From the NCBI GenBank assembly GCA_963793295.1, contig CAWBZX010000013.1, forward strand, positions 310,001-374,000: a stretch of DNA of 64,000 nt, written 5' to 3'. The DNA comes from JAHDHW01 sp963793295. Lineage in GTDB: Bacteria; Bacteroidota; Bacteroidia; Chitinophagales; Saprospiraceae. The position numbers and the translations under genes are program-made. This document shows positions 1 to 8,940 of the stretch, in pieces. Each line of letters begins with the position of its first letter. Position 1 is the stretch's first letter. Below the pieces are notes generated by a model, which was not told where the DNA came from, searched no databases, and saw nothing but the letters and a program-made list of their open reading frames with translations.

Positions 1-2
1 CT

Positions 3-293
3 GAATTAGTAAAAAATCTAAAAACGGGAAAAGTTACTTTAGGTAAAAATCATTATATCCCGGTTTGGCGATACATTCATAAAGACTCAAAAAGGAAATC
101 AACTTATCATATCATTCCGGTTTCTGCCTTTGAAGCTGATGAATCGAATTTTCTTGAAATGACCGAAAAGGATAAAAAAGCAATGAAAAATTTTGCGCTA
201 AAAACACGAAACCATCTCAACAAATACGATAGTTTCGAACGTTACATTAACTTTGAGATTTTAAACCTCACCGCCAATAAAAAAACAAAATGA
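3..293 (+). CDS. C-terminal end of an unknown protein (5' truncated by window edge)
   Basis: An open frame enters from the left edge and stops at a TGA that overlaps the folA start codon in an ATGA arrangement, so the two genes are probably translationally coupled. About 96 residues are visible. They are lysine-rich and polar, with an aromatic segment around HYIPVWRYIH and no membrane segment. I do not recognise the family. A thymidylate synthase would be a usual folA partner, but the tail does not match the thymidylate synthase C-terminus. The coding call rests on the continuous frame and the tight junction with folA. Confidence 0.6.
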   Translation, partial: ELVKNLKTGKVTLGKNHYIPVWRYIHKDSKRKSTYHIIPVSAFEADESNFLEMTEKDKKAMKNFALKTRNHLNKYDSFERYINFEILNLTANKKTK

Positions 294-787
294 TTGTTTC
301 TGCTATAGTTGCGACTGCGAAAAATAATGTTATCGGAAAAGATAATAATATTCCCTGGTATCTTCCCGATGATTTAAAATACTTCAAGGCCAAAACACTG
401 AATCATCACGTCATCATGGGGCGGAAAAGTTATGAATCGATCGGCCATCCTCTTCCGAAAAGGACCAATATCATTGTTACTCGGAATTCTTTCTTCATTG
501 CATCAAATTGTTTGGTTGTCCATACCGTTGAAGACGGGTTGGAGATTGCCCGGAAAAATAATGAAGAAGAAGTTTTTATCCTTGGAGGGGCGCAAATTTA
601 TGAATTGAGCATCCCCTACCTTGACCGCCTTTATATAACAGAAATAGATCTTGAGGTAGAAGGAGACACCTTTTTCCCGCAATTAAATATGGATGAATGG
701 AAACTCGTTTCTGAAGATCCCCGTAAAGCAAATGAGAAAAATGAGCATGATTACAATTTTAAAATCTTTGAGCGGAAAAAGAGCTGA
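290..787 (+). CDS. folA: Dihydrofolate reductase
   Basis: This enzyme reduces 7,8-dihydrofolate to tetrahydrofolate with NADPH in the cytoplasm, feeding thymidylate, purine and methionine synthesis. The 165-residue length is typical of bacterial DHFR. The N-terminal strand MIVSAIVATAKNNVIG is followed by the substrate-site signature PWYLPDDLKYFK, whose acidic residue corresponds to Asp27 of E. coli. The NADPH-binding segment VIMGRKSYESIG and the glycine pair of VFILGGAQIYE come next. The start overlaps the stop of the upstream gene by 4 nt. The assignment is secure. Confidence 0.97.
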   Translation: MIVSAIVATAKNNVIGKDNNIPWYLPDDLKYFKAKTLNHHVIMGRKSYESIGHPLPKRTNIIVTRNSFFIASNCLVVHTVEDGLEIARKNNEEEVFILGGAQIYELSIPYLDRLYITEIDLEVEGDTFFPQLNMDEWKLVSEDPRKANEKNEHDYNFKIFERKKS

Positions 788-916
788 TATCCTTTTACAA
801 GAGCTCATCCTTCGAAAATAGCTTCCTATCTTCATCGCCAGATCCAACCTTTCTCTAGCTTCTTTTGATAACCCGTCTTCCGGTTGAGCATAAATAATGG
901 TTAATAAATCTTTCAT
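683..916 (-). CDS. Possible small hypothetical protein, antisense to the folA end
   Basis: A 77-codon frame begins at an ATG in the folA/DUF2851 gap and runs into the 3' end of folA on the opposite strand. Its first 30 or so residues (MKDLLTIIYAQPEDGLSKE and onward) look like a genuine soluble N-terminus. The part inside folA is hydrophobic and is probably chance read-through. It could be a short gene, a truncated remnant or nothing. I know no family for it, and confidence is low. Confidence 0.22.
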   Translation of the reverse strand: MKDLLTIIYAQPEDGLSKEARERLDLAMKIGSYFRRMSSCKRISALFPLKDFKIVIMLIFLICFTGIFRNEFPFIHI

Positions 917-976
917 TTTTTATGGAATTACCGTCCATTTCGTGTCCTAGATAGTAGACCTTTTAAATTATAAAAA

Positions 977-2248
977 ATGAAAGAAGATTTTCTCTACTAT
1001 CTATGGCGAATGAAGGGATTTGATTTAGATGAATTAAAAACGACCTCTGGTGAAGAAATCACCATCCAAAATGGAGGAGAACTGAATTACGATTCGGGGC
1101 CGGATTTTTTGAACGCCAGAATCAAAATAGGTGATACTCTTTGGGCGGGCAATGTAGAGATGCACCTTAAATCATCTGAATGGAATGTTCATCGGCATCA
1201 ACTGGATTCAGCTTATGAAAACGTAATTTTACATGTAGTTCTTGAAGAAGATCAGCCCATAATTCGAAAAAATGGTGAGCGAATCCCATGCCTTGAGCTG
1301 CAGAAGCGAATTCCTCCAAAAATTTCAAAAACATATAAAAAGCTCCTCCAAAATGAACATTGGATACCTTGCCAGCACTTAATCCATAAAGTTCCTGAAA
1401 TCACCCGAAACTTATGGTTAGATCGTTTAATGGTAGAAAGACTGGAAGCCAAAATAACTGAAATAGAAAAGAGTTTAACTTTAAACCATAACAATTGGGA
1501 AGAAACATTTTATCAGTTTCTCGCCAGAAATTTTGGCGTAAAAATAAATGCGGAGCCTTTTGAGCAATTGGCTAAATCCATTCCCCTGCTTACCTTGAAT
1601 AAGCATAAAACCAACTTAATTCAATTAGAGGCGCTCCTTTTTGGGCAAGCGGGATTACTAGAAAATGATCTTAAAGATGACTATCCCCGAAAACTTAAAA
1701 AGGAGTATCATTTTTTAAAACGGAAATATCATTTAAAATCCATAAAAGGAGATTCCTGGAAATTAATGCGGCTGCGGCCAGCTAATTTTCCGACTATTCG
1801 AATTGCTCAGTTTGCCACCCTAATTTATCAATCTGTGCACCTTTTTAGTAAAATGTTGATCGCTAAAAATGTCAAAGAAATTGAAAACATGTTTGACGTA
1901 AAAATTTCTAACTATTGGCAAACCCACTACGTTTTTGACAAGTCTTCCATCAAGCGAAATAAATCGTTTGGAAAAAATGCTGTTCACCTCTTGATAATCA
2001 ACGCTATCGCACCATTTCTGTTTTTGTACGGAAAAGAGAAAGGAGAGGATCTTTATAAAGAAAAAGCAATCCGGCTTTTAGAAGAACTCAATCCCGAGAA
2101 AAATAATATAATAGATGAATGGAAAAAATTAGGTCTTGATCCTGTTTCGGCATATCAGTCTCAAGCCTTGCTGCATTTGAAAAACAACTATTGTAAAACA
2201 CTGAAATGTATGAGCTGTTCTATTGGAAATGCTGTTTTGAATATTTGA
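977..2248 (+). CDS. DUF2851 family protein
   Basis: The 423-residue product matches the DUF2851 family common in Bacteroidota. Its N-terminus has the typical MKEDFLYYLWRMKGFD, followed by a segment containing NGGELNYDSGPDFLNARI and GNVEMHLKSSEW. The C-terminus carries a short cysteine cluster (CKTLKCMSC). No signal peptide or membrane segment is visible, so it should be cytoplasmic. The biochemical role of the family is unknown to me. The gene is convergent with the DUF554 gene and only 12 nt from it. Confidence 0.85.
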   Translation: MKEDFLYYLWRMKGFDLDELKTTSGEEITIQNGGELNYDSGPDFLNARIKIGDTLWAGNVEMHLKSSEWNVHRHQLDSAYENVILHVVLEEDQPIIRKNGERIPCLELQKRIPPKISKTYKKLLQNEHWIPCQHLIHKVPEITRNLWLDRLMVERLEAKITEIEKSLTLNHNNWEETFYQFLARNFGVKINAEPFEQLAKSIPLLTLNKHKTNLIQLEALLFGQAGLLENDLKDDYPRKLKKEYHFLKRKYHLKSIKGDSWKLMRLRPANFPTIRIAQFATLIYQSVHLFSKMLIAKNVKEIENMFDVKISNYWQTHYVFDKSSIKRNKSFGKNAVHLLIINAIAPFLFLYGKEKGEDLYKEKAIRLLEELNPEKNNIIDEWKKLGLDPVSAYQSQALLHLKNNYCKTLKCMSCSIGNAVLNI

Positions 2249-2260
2249 TTTTTATCAAGC

Positions 2261-2974
2261 TTAAATTTTTAGCTTGAGCTTGCTATAACCCCATAATAGG
2301 AAAATAACTACCACCAATGAAGGAAGTAGGTTGGCAACTCTAAAATCACCTAAACCCAAAATTTTTATTGAAATCGCTACGATCAACACTCCGCCGACTC
2401 CACTCAAAAGGGCAATAGCGCTTTTATTAAACAAATGCTTTGCATTGACTGCAAGTATGGTGAGACCACCTTGAATGATCAACATTGGAATGATAGAAAC
2501 TAAAACCCCCACTCCATAACTTGAAGCTAAAGCAATGGCCGTAACACCATCGAGGGCAGATTTTACCAAAAGCAATTCTCGTTTCCCTTGCATCCCCTCT
2601 TCAATGGCTCCAACAATGGTCAATGAACTTGCACAAAATAAAACAAAAGCGGTAATTAAACCCTCCGTAAACCGCACTTTACCTATTCTAAAATTGTTAT
2701 TTATCCAGTTTTCACATCCATCCAAAAAACCTTCTACCCCCATAAATTCTCCTATAATTCCACCTATAATTAGACTGAAAATGAAAATTACCAAGTACTC
2801 TTCCGGAACCTTGATGCTCATCCGGATTCCGATTATCAGAATACTTAAACCAACAGCTATTAAGGTTATATTTTGAATGTTTTCAGGGAACACCTCTCTC
2901 AGCATCAAGCCGATAACGCTTCCTATAACGACTGTTGTCATGTTGACGAAAGTGCCTATTGGTAGCTTACTCAT
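2261..2974 (-). CDS. DUF554 family integral membrane protein (YqgA-like)
   Basis: The 237-residue protein is almost wholly hydrophobic, with about six to seven predicted membrane helices. It matches the DUF554/YqgA family in overall pattern: an N-terminal GTFVNMTTVVIGSVIGL, a central FCASSLTIVGAIEEG, and the glycine-rich LLSGVGGVLI. Its role is unknown; a transporter-like function is only a guess. Upstream on its strand a TAAATTTG element (3012-3019) could be a -7 box. It faces the DUF2851 gene tail to tail. Confidence 0.85.
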   Translation of the reverse strand: MSKLPIGTFVNMTTVVIGSVIGLMLREVFPENIQNITLIAVGLSILIIGIRMSIKVPEEYLVIFIFSLIIGGIIGEFMGVEGFLDGCENWINNNFRIGKVRFTEGLITAFVLFCASSLTIVGAIEEGMQGKRELLLVKSALDGVTAIALASSYGVGVLVSIIPMLIIQGGLTILAVNAKHLFNKSAIALLSGVGGVLIVAISIKILGLGDFRVANLLPSLVVVIFLLWGYSKLKLKI

Positions 2975-3078
2975 AGATTGGTTTTCTGTTTTCTTCAGAC
3001 TAAATATGTATCAAATTTAAAATTATTACTGGTTAATATTTAAGGAAATCCAAAAAAACAATTTCCCTTTGAACTTCA

Positions 3079-3813
3079 TTATGCCAATGGAATCTCATCA
3101 ATTATCCTGGATGCTTCCTCCAGGCTAATCCTTTTTCCTACATCCAACCAAAGACCATCATCGTGTTGAAAACCCATTATTGTGTGGTTTTGTATTGCTT
3201 CAAGATAAATATCTATTATTGAAAAGAAACCCTCTTTTTGATTCATAAAATCAAATATTTCCGGATTGATGATGTGAATTCCGCTAAAAGCCAGCATTTT
3301 AAATATACCTTTTGAGTTCCTGAATATTTTTATTTCTCCACTTTTGATATTCATCCAACCGTGAAGGATGTTTGAATCATTAAAAATAAAATACCGGGAA
3401 GTTTCCCGTTTCCGAACAGCTAGAGTAGCCAATGCGTTTGATCTCAAATGTGTGTCATACATTTTTCGAAGATCAATGTCACTTAATATATCAGTATTAC
3501 AAAGTAAAAAAGGTTCATCGTTAAAAAAAGTCGCTGCTTTTTTTAGTCCGCCTCCAGTTTCTAATATTTTATCACGTTCATCTGATATCGTAATATTGAT
3601 ATCAAAGTTATTTTTCTTTTCTAGGAAGTTTGTGATTTGATCTGCGAAATGATGAACGTTAATGATGATATCATCGAATCCAAAGTATTTTAATCGTCGG
3701 ATTACAAATTCGATCAAGGGAATTCCATTAACTTCAACCATTGCTTTTGGTTGATAATTGGTAAGTGGACGTAAGCGGGTACCCAACCCGGCCGCTAAAA
3801 TCATTGCCTTCAT
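3079..3813 (-). CDS. Sugar-phosphate nucleotidyltransferase (MurU/HddC-like)
   Basis: The 244-residue protein is an NTP_transferase-fold nucleotidyltransferase that should join a nucleoside triphosphate to a sugar 1-phosphate. The N-terminal signature AAGLGTRLRPLTNYQPKAM is clear, and a metal-binding acidic motif is seen in LLCNTDILSD. It lacks the C-terminal left-handed helix domain of GlmU. The size and sequence resemble N-acetylmuramate-1-phosphate uridylyltransferase (MurU) and mannose-1-phosphate guanylyltransferases. The AmgK kinase that often accompanies MurU is not next to it here, so the substrate stays open. Confidence 0.85.
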   Translation of the reverse strand: MKAMILAAGLGTRLRPLTNYQPKAMVEVNGIPLIEFVIRRLKYFGFDDIIINVHHFADQITNFLEKKNNFDINITISDERDKILETGGGLKKAATFFNDEPFLLCNTDILSDIDLRKMYDTHLRSNALATLAVRKRETSRYFIFNDSNILHGWMNIKSGEIKIFRNSKGIFKMLAFSGIHIINPEIFDFMNQKEGFFSIIDIYLEAIQNHTIMGFQHDDGLWLDVGKRISLEEASRIIDEIPLA

Positions 3814-3976
3814 CAGTTTCTCATAATTTTTTTTAATGTGTGAGAAAGATACAAAGAAACAAATCCACCGTTCAGTTTTTTAGTACTTTTGTCGAGTTTT
3901 ATTTTATAGTTTTTTTCAGTTGGCATTTCTATAAATATTTGACCAAAGAATTTTAGAAATTCTATTTTTTATTGGT

Positions 3977-5044
3977 ATGATTCAAAATACAGTTGTTAGA
4001 ATATTATTATCACCTTTTTCACTGCTTTATGGAATGGGAGTGGGTCTGCGGAATTTCTTATATAAAAAAGGAGTTTTGAAAGGTGTTGAATTTGATATAC
4101 CACTAATTTCTGTTGGCAATCTTTCTATCGGTGGGGCAGGTAAAACGCCACATATCGAGTACCTGATTCGCTTGCTGAAAGATTATTTGAATGTTGCAAC
4201 GATTAGTCGGGGGTACAAACGAAAAACAAAAGGTTTTTTAATTGTAAAACCTAATCATAATGCCAACGCTGTTGGAGATGAACCCCTACAATTCGCTCGA
4301 AAATTTCAAGATGTTTTGGTGACTGTTTCAGAAAGCCGCACCTTCGCTGTTCCTCAAATTTTAATGGAACAACCAGGCAATCAGGTCATTTTGCTGGATG
4401 ATGCATTTCAACACCTATCCATTAAGCCTGGTTTGAATATTCTACTTACCGAATATTCCTATCCGTTTACAAAAGATTATTTATTGCCTTCGGGTCGCCT
4501 CCGAGAATGGCGATCTGCTTATCGAAGGGCAGATATAATTATTGTGTCTAAATGTCCTTCACAAATTACGCAACAGGATAAAAATACTTTAATTGAAGAG
4601 ATAGACCCTTTACCCAGGCAACGAATTTATTTTTCATATTACGAATATGGCCAGCCTTATTTTATTTTAAAACCAGACTATCATTTCAATCTTTCCGATG
4701 ATTTAGATGTTGTACTGATCAGTGCTATTGCAAGAACAGATTATTTGATCGAATACCTTAAAGAAAAGGTCAATTCTATTCAAGCACTCGAATATGAAGA
4801 CCACCATTATTTCACAAAATTTGACGTCTCTCAATTAAAAAATACGTTTAACAAAATAGAGTCCTCAAAAAAAATCATTCTTACGACAGAAAAAGATGCC
4901 ATGAGATTAGAACTGCATCGCAAGTTTATCGTTGAAAATAAATTACCGGTTTACGTTTTGCCTGTAAAGGTTGCTTTTCACTTCAACGAAGGAGAACTTT
5001 TTGATAATGACATCAAGCACTTTTTATTAAACTTTCAAAACTAA
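3977..5044 (+). CDS. lpxK: Tetraacyldisaccharide 4'-kinase
   Basis: LpxK phosphorylates the 4' position of tetraacyldisaccharide 1-phosphate to give lipid IVA at the inner membrane, a late step of lipid A synthesis. The P-loop is in SVGNLSIGGAGKTPH near residues 45-60, preceded by a hydrophobic N-terminal helix typical of LpxK. Downstream motifs ISRGYKR, VGDEPLQ and ILLDDAFQH also fit. Length is 355 aa, normal for the family. The gene starts a + strand run with the acyltransferase and GT2 genes, consistent with envelope biogenesis. Confidence 0.96.
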   Translation: MIQNTVVRILLSPFSLLYGMGVGLRNFLYKKGVLKGVEFDIPLISVGNLSIGGAGKTPHIEYLIRLLKDYLNVATISRGYKRKTKGFLIVKPNHNANAVGDEPLQFARKFQDVLVTVSESRTFAVPQILMEQPGNQVILLDDAFQHLSIKPGLNILLTEYSYPFTKDYLLPSGRLREWRSAYRRADIIIVSKCPSQITQQDKNTLIEEIDPLPRQRIYFSYYEYGQPYFILKPDYHFNLSDDLDVVLISAIARTDYLIEYLKEKVNSIQALEYEDHHYFTKFDVSQLKNTFNKIESSKKIILTTEKDAMRLELHRKFIVENKLPVYVLPVKVAFHFNEGELFDNDIKHFLLNFQN

Positions 5045-5065
5045 GCGAAGTAATTTCAAGTTGCT

Positions 5066-6394
5066 ATGAATCCGATCCTCTTTATTATTTACCAGGTATT
5101 AAAACGGACTACAAAAACCGTTTTTGGTGTGTTTTTTTCAAAAACAACGATCCTAAATAAGGATTCGCTCAAAATTGACCGTGCTACAATATTGATTTCT
5201 AATCATCCCAATACCCTTTTTGATCCACTCAATGTTGCTGCCCGTGTTGATACCACTGTTCATTTTTTAGCTAATGCGAGCTTATTTGAAACGCCTGTTT
5301 TAGGTCCAGCGCTAAACCAGCTTTATTGCATCCCTGTCGAACGTCAGAAAGATGTCAATGGCCGAGGCGTCAGAAACCACGAAAATTTTGAACGCTGTGA
5401 TAACTTTCTAACAAAAGGAGGCTGTCTTTATATTGCTCCAGAAGGGACCAGCGTAATGGAGCACCGTTTACGACAACTTAAAACCGGAACTGCTCGAATT
5501 GCTTTGCGCGCCGAAGCAAAAAACAATTTTCAGCTAGGTTTATCTATAATTCCTTTTGGCCTGACGTATTCTGCGCCCACAGATTTTAGAAGTGAGGTTT
5601 TGGTAAATATTGGACAACCCATAAAAATTGCTGATTACCAATCGCTTTTCGAAGAAGATAGCTTTAAAGCGGCAAAAAAACTTACTCGGGATCTGCAGGA
5701 AAACTTAAGTAAGCTAATTTATAATACTCATGATGAGAATGAAGAACTTTTCATCAAAAGAATAGAGATCATATTGAATGTTGAAAACCCTGCGGATACA
5801 GAAGAACGCTTTTTTCGAGCAAAGGAATATCTTGAATTGACTCGTGAATTGAAAAAAGATGATTTGGAAGCTTATCAACAAATAAACGAAAATTTGGACC
5901 AATATTTTACCGAACTCGAATCATTTAAAATAAATGATGAAGCTGTTGTTAAAATATTACATAAACAAAATAGCTTGAAAAATATTTTGCTATTAGGTTT
6001 TGGTTTTCCCTTTTTCATATACGGCTTTCTCAACAATTTTTTAGCTTTCTTTACCCCTGCCCTACTCGCCAAAAAGCTTAATTTATACGAAGGATATACT
6101 TCAACCGTAAAAGGAATCGCCGGGATTCTAACGCTTCCAATTTTTTATGGTTTGCAAGTTTGGTTGTTTCAATTCTTTTTCAATAACCCCACGATGACCG
6201 TTTTATACGCCTTAAGTCTTCTTCCTTTGGGTTGGATTGCTTGGGAGTATCGGGCTTTTGCAAAGCAATATTTTAAGAATTCCAGGGCGCTTCGCTTGTG
6301 GAAAAAAGGAGATAGAAACATGTTAAATCTCGTCGAAATAAGAAATAAACTTCTCAAATCATTAACTTCCATTTCTTCTGTAGTCAAACTTTAA
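5066..6394 (+). CDS. PlsC-type 1-acylglycerol-3-phosphate acyltransferase family protein
   Basis: The N-terminal half is a PlsC/LPLAT acyltransferase domain. The catalytic-type motif SNHPNTLFDP (the H-x4-D motif) appears near residue 50 and the APEGTS motif near residue 125. The C-terminal part (after residue 300) contains about three hydrophobic helices. This 442-residue form with a membrane tail is common in Bacteroidota and longer than canonical PlsC. It probably acylates a lysophospholipid or related glycerolipid at the inner membrane. It follows lpxK by 21 nt and probably shares its transcript. The exact acceptor is not known. Confidence 0.88.
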   Translation: MNPILFIIYQVLKRTTKTVFGVFFSKTTILNKDSLKIDRATILISNHPNTLFDPLNVAARVDTTVHFLANASLFETPVLGPALNQLYCIPVERQKDVNGRGVRNHENFERCDNFLTKGGCLYIAPEGTSVMEHRLRQLKTGTARIALRAEAKNNFQLGLSIIPFGLTYSAPTDFRSEVLVNIGQPIKIADYQSLFEEDSFKAAKKLTRDLQENLSKLIYNTHDENEELFIKRIEIILNVENPADTEERFFRAKEYLELTRELKKDDLEAYQQINENLDQYFTELESFKINDEAVVKILHKQNSLKNILLLGFGFPFFIYGFLNNFLAFFTPALLAKKLNLYEGYTSTVKGIAGILTLPIFYGLQVWLFQFFFNNPTMTVLYALSLLPLGWIAWEYRAFAKQYFKNSRALRLWKKGDRNMLNLVEIRNKLLKSLTSISSVVKL

Positions 6395-6398
6395 GACA

Positions 6399-7511
6399 TT
6401 GATTGTCAGTTTCTTTTTCATCATTTTTATTATCGCTACGGCCATTCAGTTGGGCCTGTGGACTGTTTTATTTTCCAAGCTCGCTTTCTTTAAACAAAAG
6501 AGTTTTTCTAATAAAGAATCCGAAATCCCTGTATCCATTATCATTTGTGCACGTAATGAGGCCACTAATCTGGAAAACAACCTTCACCGTATTCTAAATC
6601 AAAACTACCGTTCCTTTGAGGTTATAGTAGTAGACGATAATTCAAACGACACAACGCATAACATATTATTGAAATATCATATAGAATATACTAACTTGTG
6701 CTCGCTGAAGGTTACGAATAAACCGGAAGGAAGTGGAAAAAAGTTTGCACTTTCGAAAGGAATTGAAGCAGCCAAAAACGATGTTCTTTTACTCACAGAC
6801 GCTGACTGCATACCAAATAGTTTAAACTGGATACGTGATATGGTTCAACCATTAGACAATTCAGTTAAAATAGTTTTAGGTTATGCTCCTTATTTCGAAG
6901 CAAAAGGGTTTTTGAATAAATTAATCCGTTATGAGACCACCCTTACTGCTATGCAGTATTTTTCTTTTGCTTTGATTGGACAGCCTTATATGGGCGTTGG
7001 TAGAAACTTAGTTTACAGCAAATCACTTTATCAAAAAGCAGATGGTTTTAAAAAACATGACCATCTCGTTTCCGGTGATGACGATTTGTTTATAAATGAA
7101 ATAGCTACTTCCGACAATGTAGGAATTGTGATTAAAAAATCATCTTTTGTTTATTCAGCAGCCAAAAAAAGCTGGAAGGCTTTTTACCGACAAAAAGCAA
7201 GACACTTGACAACAGGGAAACACTATAAATTGAAACACAAAGTTATTTTAGGTTTGTATTCTTCGAGTCACTTCTTGCATTACTTAGCAGGGCTTGCGCT
7301 GATCATATTAGATTTTAGCACAATATTTGCAGTAGTAATTATTTATCTCATGAGGATATCCGTTGTACTAATGTTATGCAGACCCATTTTAAAAAAACTA
7401 CAAGATAGCTCACTTCTAAAATGGTATCCAATTCTGGATGCATTCTTTGTACTCTACTATCTGATATTCTCTCCTAATTTATTTAAAGGAAATACAGATC
7501 AATGGAAGTAA
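6399..7511 (+). CDS. Membrane-anchored family 2 glycosyltransferase
   Basis: The 370-residue protein has one N-terminal membrane helix, a cytoplasmic GT-A domain and about three C-terminal helices. GT2 motifs are visible: PVSIIICARNEATNLE, VVDDNSND, the DxD-like LLTDADC, the acceptor-site SGDDDLF, and RQKARHLTTGKHY in place of the processive QxxRW. The sugar and acceptor are unknown. The apparent start is a TTG 4 nt after the acyltransferase stop; no better ATG precedes the membrane helix. Its end overlaps the next gene by 10 nt, indicating an operon. Confidence 0.9.
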   Translation: MIVSFFFIIFIIATAIQLGLWTVLFSKLAFFKQKSFSNKESEIPVSIIICARNEATNLENNLHRILNQNYRSFEVIVVDDNSNDTTHNILLKYHIEYTNLCSLKVTNKPEGSGKKFALSKGIEAAKNDVLLLTDADCIPNSLNWIRDMVQPLDNSVKIVLGYAPYFEAKGFLNKLIRYETTLTAMQYFSFALIGQPYMGVGRNLVYSKSLYQKADGFKKHDHLVSGDDDLFINEIATSDNVGIVIKKSSFVYSAAKKSWKAFYRQKARHLTTGKHYKLKHKVILGLYSSSHFLHYLAGLALIILDFSTIFAVVIIYLMRISVVLMLCRPILKKLQDSSLLKWYPILDAFFVLYYLIFSPNLFKGNTDQWK

Positions 7512-8188
7512 AAGAAAAATCAAAAACTACAAACCTCTCCGCTCGTGCACAAGAAGATTATCAACTTGTAATACAAGCCATCAGAGGAAGCCAAAAGGCT
7601 TACACTGTTTTGATGGAACGCTATCGCAACTCCATCTATCACATGATGCTTAAAATGGTCAAAAACCGCGAAGATGCGGATGATCTTACCCTGGAAGCGT
7701 TTGGCAAAGCCTTCAACAAATTGGAAAGTTACGAACCTCGTTATGCTTTTAGCACCTGGCTATTTAAAATTGCCATCAACAATTGCATAGACTACATTCG
7801 TAAAAAAAGATTAAAACTATTGTCTATCGATGACCCAATTGAGCCTAATAGCGATCACGATTTTTCCAGTAATATTAAATCCGGAATGCTTGATCCAGAA
7901 GAAAGATTCATCAGAAAACAACGGATTAAACTCATGCGAACTATCCTTAGTAAGCTAAGTCTAAAATACCGGTTAATGATTGAATTGAGGTTTTTTGAAG
8001 AACTGAGTTATGACGAAATCGCTCAGGAACTTAACATTCCTCTTGGAACAGTAAAAGCACAGCTATTCAGGGCTAAAGAAATACTTTATACCCTGCTCCA
8101 AACACCGAGTTCACAAGCTTATCTGGAAACTACCGCCAGAAAACCAAAAGCAACCGTAGAGCGCGAACTAGCAAAACAAGCAAGTTAA
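7502..8188 (+). CDS. RNA polymerase sigma-70 family (ECF-type) factor
   Basis: The 228-residue protein has a sigma region 2 (MERYRNSIYHMMLKMVKNRE through FSTWLFKIAINNCIDYIRKK) and a region 4 helix-turn-helix (LSYDEIAQELNIPLGTVKAQ). A C-terminal tail of about 30 residues extends beyond region 4. No anti-sigma factor lies next to it; the neighbours are a glycosyltransferase (10-nt overlap) and rsmG. This resembles a widely conserved Bacteroidota sigma factor kept without a cognate anti-sigma gene. Its promoter specificity cannot be read from this window. Confidence 0.93.
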   Translation: MEVKEKSKTTNLSARAQEDYQLVIQAIRGSQKAYTVLMERYRNSIYHMMLKMVKNREDADDLTLEAFGKAFNKLESYEPRYAFSTWLFKIAINNCIDYIRKKRLKLLSIDDPIEPNSDHDFSSNIKSGMLDPEERFIRKQRIKLMRTILSKLSLKYRLMIELRFFEELSYDEIAQELNIPLGTVKAQLFRAKEILYTLLQTPSSQAYLETTARKPKATVERELAKQAS

Positions 8189-8220
8189 TTTCGCGATAAC
8201 CCCCCAATCGATTTTAAATT

Positions 8221-8270
8221 ACAGCCTGTTAGAATTCAATAAATTTATTGACTTTCGACAGGCTGTTCTC
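8221..8270 (+). terminator. Inverted repeat between the sigma gene and rsmG, possible terminator
   Basis: ACAGCCTGT (8221-8229) pairs perfectly with ACAGGCTGT (8258-8266). The loop contains a 14-bp palindrome, CAATAAATTTATTG (8237-8250), so the whole can fold into a long hairpin. The following TCTCGTTTT is only a weak T tract. It may terminate the lpxK-to-sigma operon or attenuate into rsmG. Confidence 0.45.
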
Positions 8271-8312
8271 GTTTTATAAAGTACCTTTATGTTTTCCAAA
8301 TTTATTCCTCTA

Positions 8313-8939
8313 ATGGAAATCATAAAGAAATATTTTCCACAACTTACTCCACGCCAACTGCAACAATTTGAGCAACTCCTACCGCTTTATCGTGATTGGA
8401 ACCAAAAAATCAATGTCATTTCCCGAAAGGATATCGACAATCTTTATGAAAGGCATGTTTTACATTCTTTAGTTATTGCAAAACTATATACCTTTTTACC
8501 TGGAGCCGAAGTATTGGACTTAGGAACCGGAGGCGGATTCCCCGGAATTCCTCTCGCTATTTTTTTCCCTGAAACCAAATTCACATTGATTGATGGAACT
8601 CGGAAAAAAATTCGAGTCGTTGAAGAAATAAAAACAGCCCTGGGACTTACTAATGTTGATGCAAAGCAAATCAGGGCAGAAGAGTTAAAACAACAGTTTG
8701 ATTTTGTAGTGAGCCGTGCCGTTGCTCAACTCAATATTTTGATTACCTGGAGTTTTCGGTTGCTTAAAAAAAAGCAGCAACACGCAACACCAAACGGATT
8801 AATCGCTCTGAAAGGGGGAAAAGTCCACGATGAAATCAAAGCACTCCCCCAAAAAGAGTATATCGAAGTAGATCCAATATCAACCTTTTTTGAAGAAGCG
8901 TATTTTAAAGAAAAATACGTGGTTTATGTGCAGGGGTGA
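8313..8939 (+). CDS. rsmG: 16S rRNA (guanine(527)-N7)-methyltransferase
   Basis: RsmG uses S-adenosylmethionine to methylate G527 in the 530 loop of 16S rRNA. The SAM-binding motif VLDLGTGGGFPGIPLA is present, and the family signature LYERHVLHSLVIAKL precedes it. I chose the ATG at 8313 (MEIIKKYFPQLTP), giving 208 aa, the usual family length and N-terminus. An upstream in-frame ATG at 8289 would add eight residues and abuts a possible promoter element. It is followed by a convergent methyltransferase gene one nucleotide away. Confidence 0.95.
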   Translation: MEIIKKYFPQLTPRQLQQFEQLLPLYRDWNQKINVISRKDIDNLYERHVLHSLVIAKLYTFLPGAEVLDLGTGGGFPGIPLAIFFPETKFTLIDGTRKKIRVVEEIKTALGLTNVDAKQIRAEELKQQFDFVVSRAVAQLNILITWSFRLLKKKQQHATPNGLIALKGGKVHDEIKALPQKEYIEVDPISTFFEEAYFKEKYVVYVQG

Positions 8940-8940
8940 T

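Noticed and set aside
3..293. Thymidylate synthase upstream of folA
   Set aside because: The C-terminal residues do not match the conserved thymidylate synthase end, so only an unknown protein was reported.
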